From Beijerinckiaceae bacterium (GTDB lineage Bacteria > Pseudomonadota > Alphaproteobacteria > Rhizobiales > Beijerinckiaceae): a stretch of 6,694 nt of DNA. The position numbers and the translations under genes are program-made. The notes below the pieces were generated by a model. It did not search any database and was not told where the DNA came from. It saw only the letters and a program-made list of their open reading frames with translations. The DNA lies in contig CANGRU010000095.1 in assembly GCA_947456315.1 (NCBI GenBank), positions 1-6,694 on the forward strand, given 5' to 3'. Of the stretch, positions 5,898 to 6,694 are shown piece after piece. Each line of letters opens with the position of its first letter. Within the stretch, counting starts at the first letter, position 1.

Positions 5898-6694
5898 GTG
5901 AGCACGACCGGACAAAGCATGGCCGCAGGCCCTGAGATGGTGGGACAGCGAGAGGCTGTTCTCGCCCATCTCGTTGCTGCCGGTTTTGCCCGCACCGAGC
6001 CTGCCATCCTGCAACCCGCTTCCGTCTTTCTGGATCTGGCGGGCGAGGATATCCGCGGCCGCATCTATCTGACGAGCGATGCGTCGGGTGCCGAATATTG
6101 CCTGCGCCCCGAATATACGATTCCTGTCTGCCGCGATTATCTGGCCTCCGCACAAGCCGGACAGCCTGCGAGCTATTCTTATCTGGGTCCCGTCTTTCGC
6201 TTTCGCGCGGGCGCTGCGGCTGAATCCTGCCAAGCAGGGCTGGAAAATTTCGGCCGCACGGATCGTGAAGCGGCTGATGCCGAAGTCATGGTGTTGGCGC
6301 TGGAATCAGCCGAACAGATTCTGGGTCGCAAACTGGCTGTGCGCATAGGCGACGCCGGTATTTTCGCGCGTCTGCTTGATGCGCTGGATTTGCCGCCTGT
6401 GTGGCTGCGCCGCATTCGTCGGGGCTCGGCTTTGGGCCAACCGATTGCCAAAATTCTGGATCGTGAAGAGACAGCTTCTACCGCTGATCACTCCGGCGTG
6501 CTGGCCGCCCTTGCAGGTGCGGATCGCACGGGTGCACGCGCACTTGTGCAAGATCTCTTGTCGATTGCCGGCATTTCATCTGTAGGTGGCCGCTCAGCCA
6601 ATGAAATTGCCGAGCGTTATCTGGAGCAAGCTTCGGCGCAAGCCGGTGGCGGTGTGACAGCCGAGAAGCGCGCCATTCTGGAAGCTTTCTTGAA
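5898..6694 (+). CDS. hisZ: ATP phosphoribosyltransferase regulatory subunit HisZ (5' part)
   Basis: HisZ is a catalytically inactive relative of histidyl-tRNA synthetase that binds the short form of HisG and is needed for the first step of histidine synthesis and its inhibition by histidine. The 265 residues present follow the class II synthetase-like fold: LRPEYTIPVCRDYL (69-82), YLGPVFRFR (95-103, the motif 2 region), QAGLENFG (112-119) and ADAEVMVLALE (126-136). The gene is open at the right edge, so the remaining third or so of a normal HisZ is missing here, and hisG may follow. HisS itself is considered less likely because the N-terminal part, with GPEMVGQREAVLAHL and the weakly conserved loops, is typical of HisZ. 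The start is taken as GTG 5898 from its ribosome binding site; ATG 5919 is the alternative. A strong terminator lies just upstream. Confidence 0.88.
   Translation, partial: MSTTGQSMAAGPEMVGQREAVLAHLVAAGFARTEPAILQPASVFLDLAGEDIRGRIYLTSDASGAEYCLRPEYTIPVCRDYLASAQAGQPASYSYLGPVFRFRAGAAAESCQAGLENFGRTDREAADAEVMVLALESAEQILGRKLAVRIGDAGIFARLLDALDLPPVWLRRIRRGSALGQPIAKILDREETASTADHSGVLAALAGADRTGARALVQDLLSIAGISSVGGRSANEIAERYLEQASAQAGGGVTAEKRAILEAFL

Overview
This looks like a chromosomal core region of an alphaproteobacterium, most likely of the order Hyphomicrobiales (Rhizobiales). The evidence is the gene order (rpmH-rnpA-yidC-engB-argB-HAD phosphatase on one strand), the alphaproteobacterial character of the proteins, the fairly GC-rich codon use, and a separate HisZ subunit. 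I cannot name a genus from the sequence alone.

Layout. Positions 22-4988 are a run of six co-directional genes on the minus strand. Read in their own direction they are rpmH (ribosomal protein L34, GTG start), rnpA (RNase P protein), yidC (membrane insertase, overlapping rnpA by 4 bases), engB/yihA (ribosome-assembly GTPase), argB (N-acetylglutamate kinase) and a HAD-family phosphatase resembling pyrimidine 5'-nucleotidases. Spacings are 39, -4, 51, 187 and 26 bases. The one large gap, engB to argB, is mostly filled by an 84-base imperfect palindrome that looks like a dispersed extragenic repeat. A plausible sigma-70-type promoter for the operon lies near 5152-5181, giving rpmH a leader of roughly 155 bases. 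Short GC-rich hairpins sit between rpmH and rnpA (with a UUCG loop) and between yidC and engB.

Positions 4989-5286 are the divergent intergenic region. It has the rpmH promoter, a GTCAATTGAC palindrome covering the -35 element, and a CCCCGATCGGGG palindrome just before the ribosome binding site of the next gene. On the plus strand follow a small single-domain cupin of unknown substrate (5287-5823), a strong rho-independent terminator (5846-5880), and the 5' part of hisZ (from GTG 5898), which runs off the window.

Functionally, the minus-strand operon joins translation and RNA processing (L34, RNase P), membrane protein insertion (YidC), ribosome assembly (EngB) and the controlled step of arginine synthesis (ArgB). 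The plus-strand side leads into histidine biosynthesis through HisZ, the regulatory partner of HisG. I found no phage, CRISPR, toxin-antitoxin or defence genes and nothing that amounts to a new system. The most worthwhile points are the repeat, the start codon of the HAD gene, the terminator lying in the hisZ leader, and the modified metal-site motif of the cupin.
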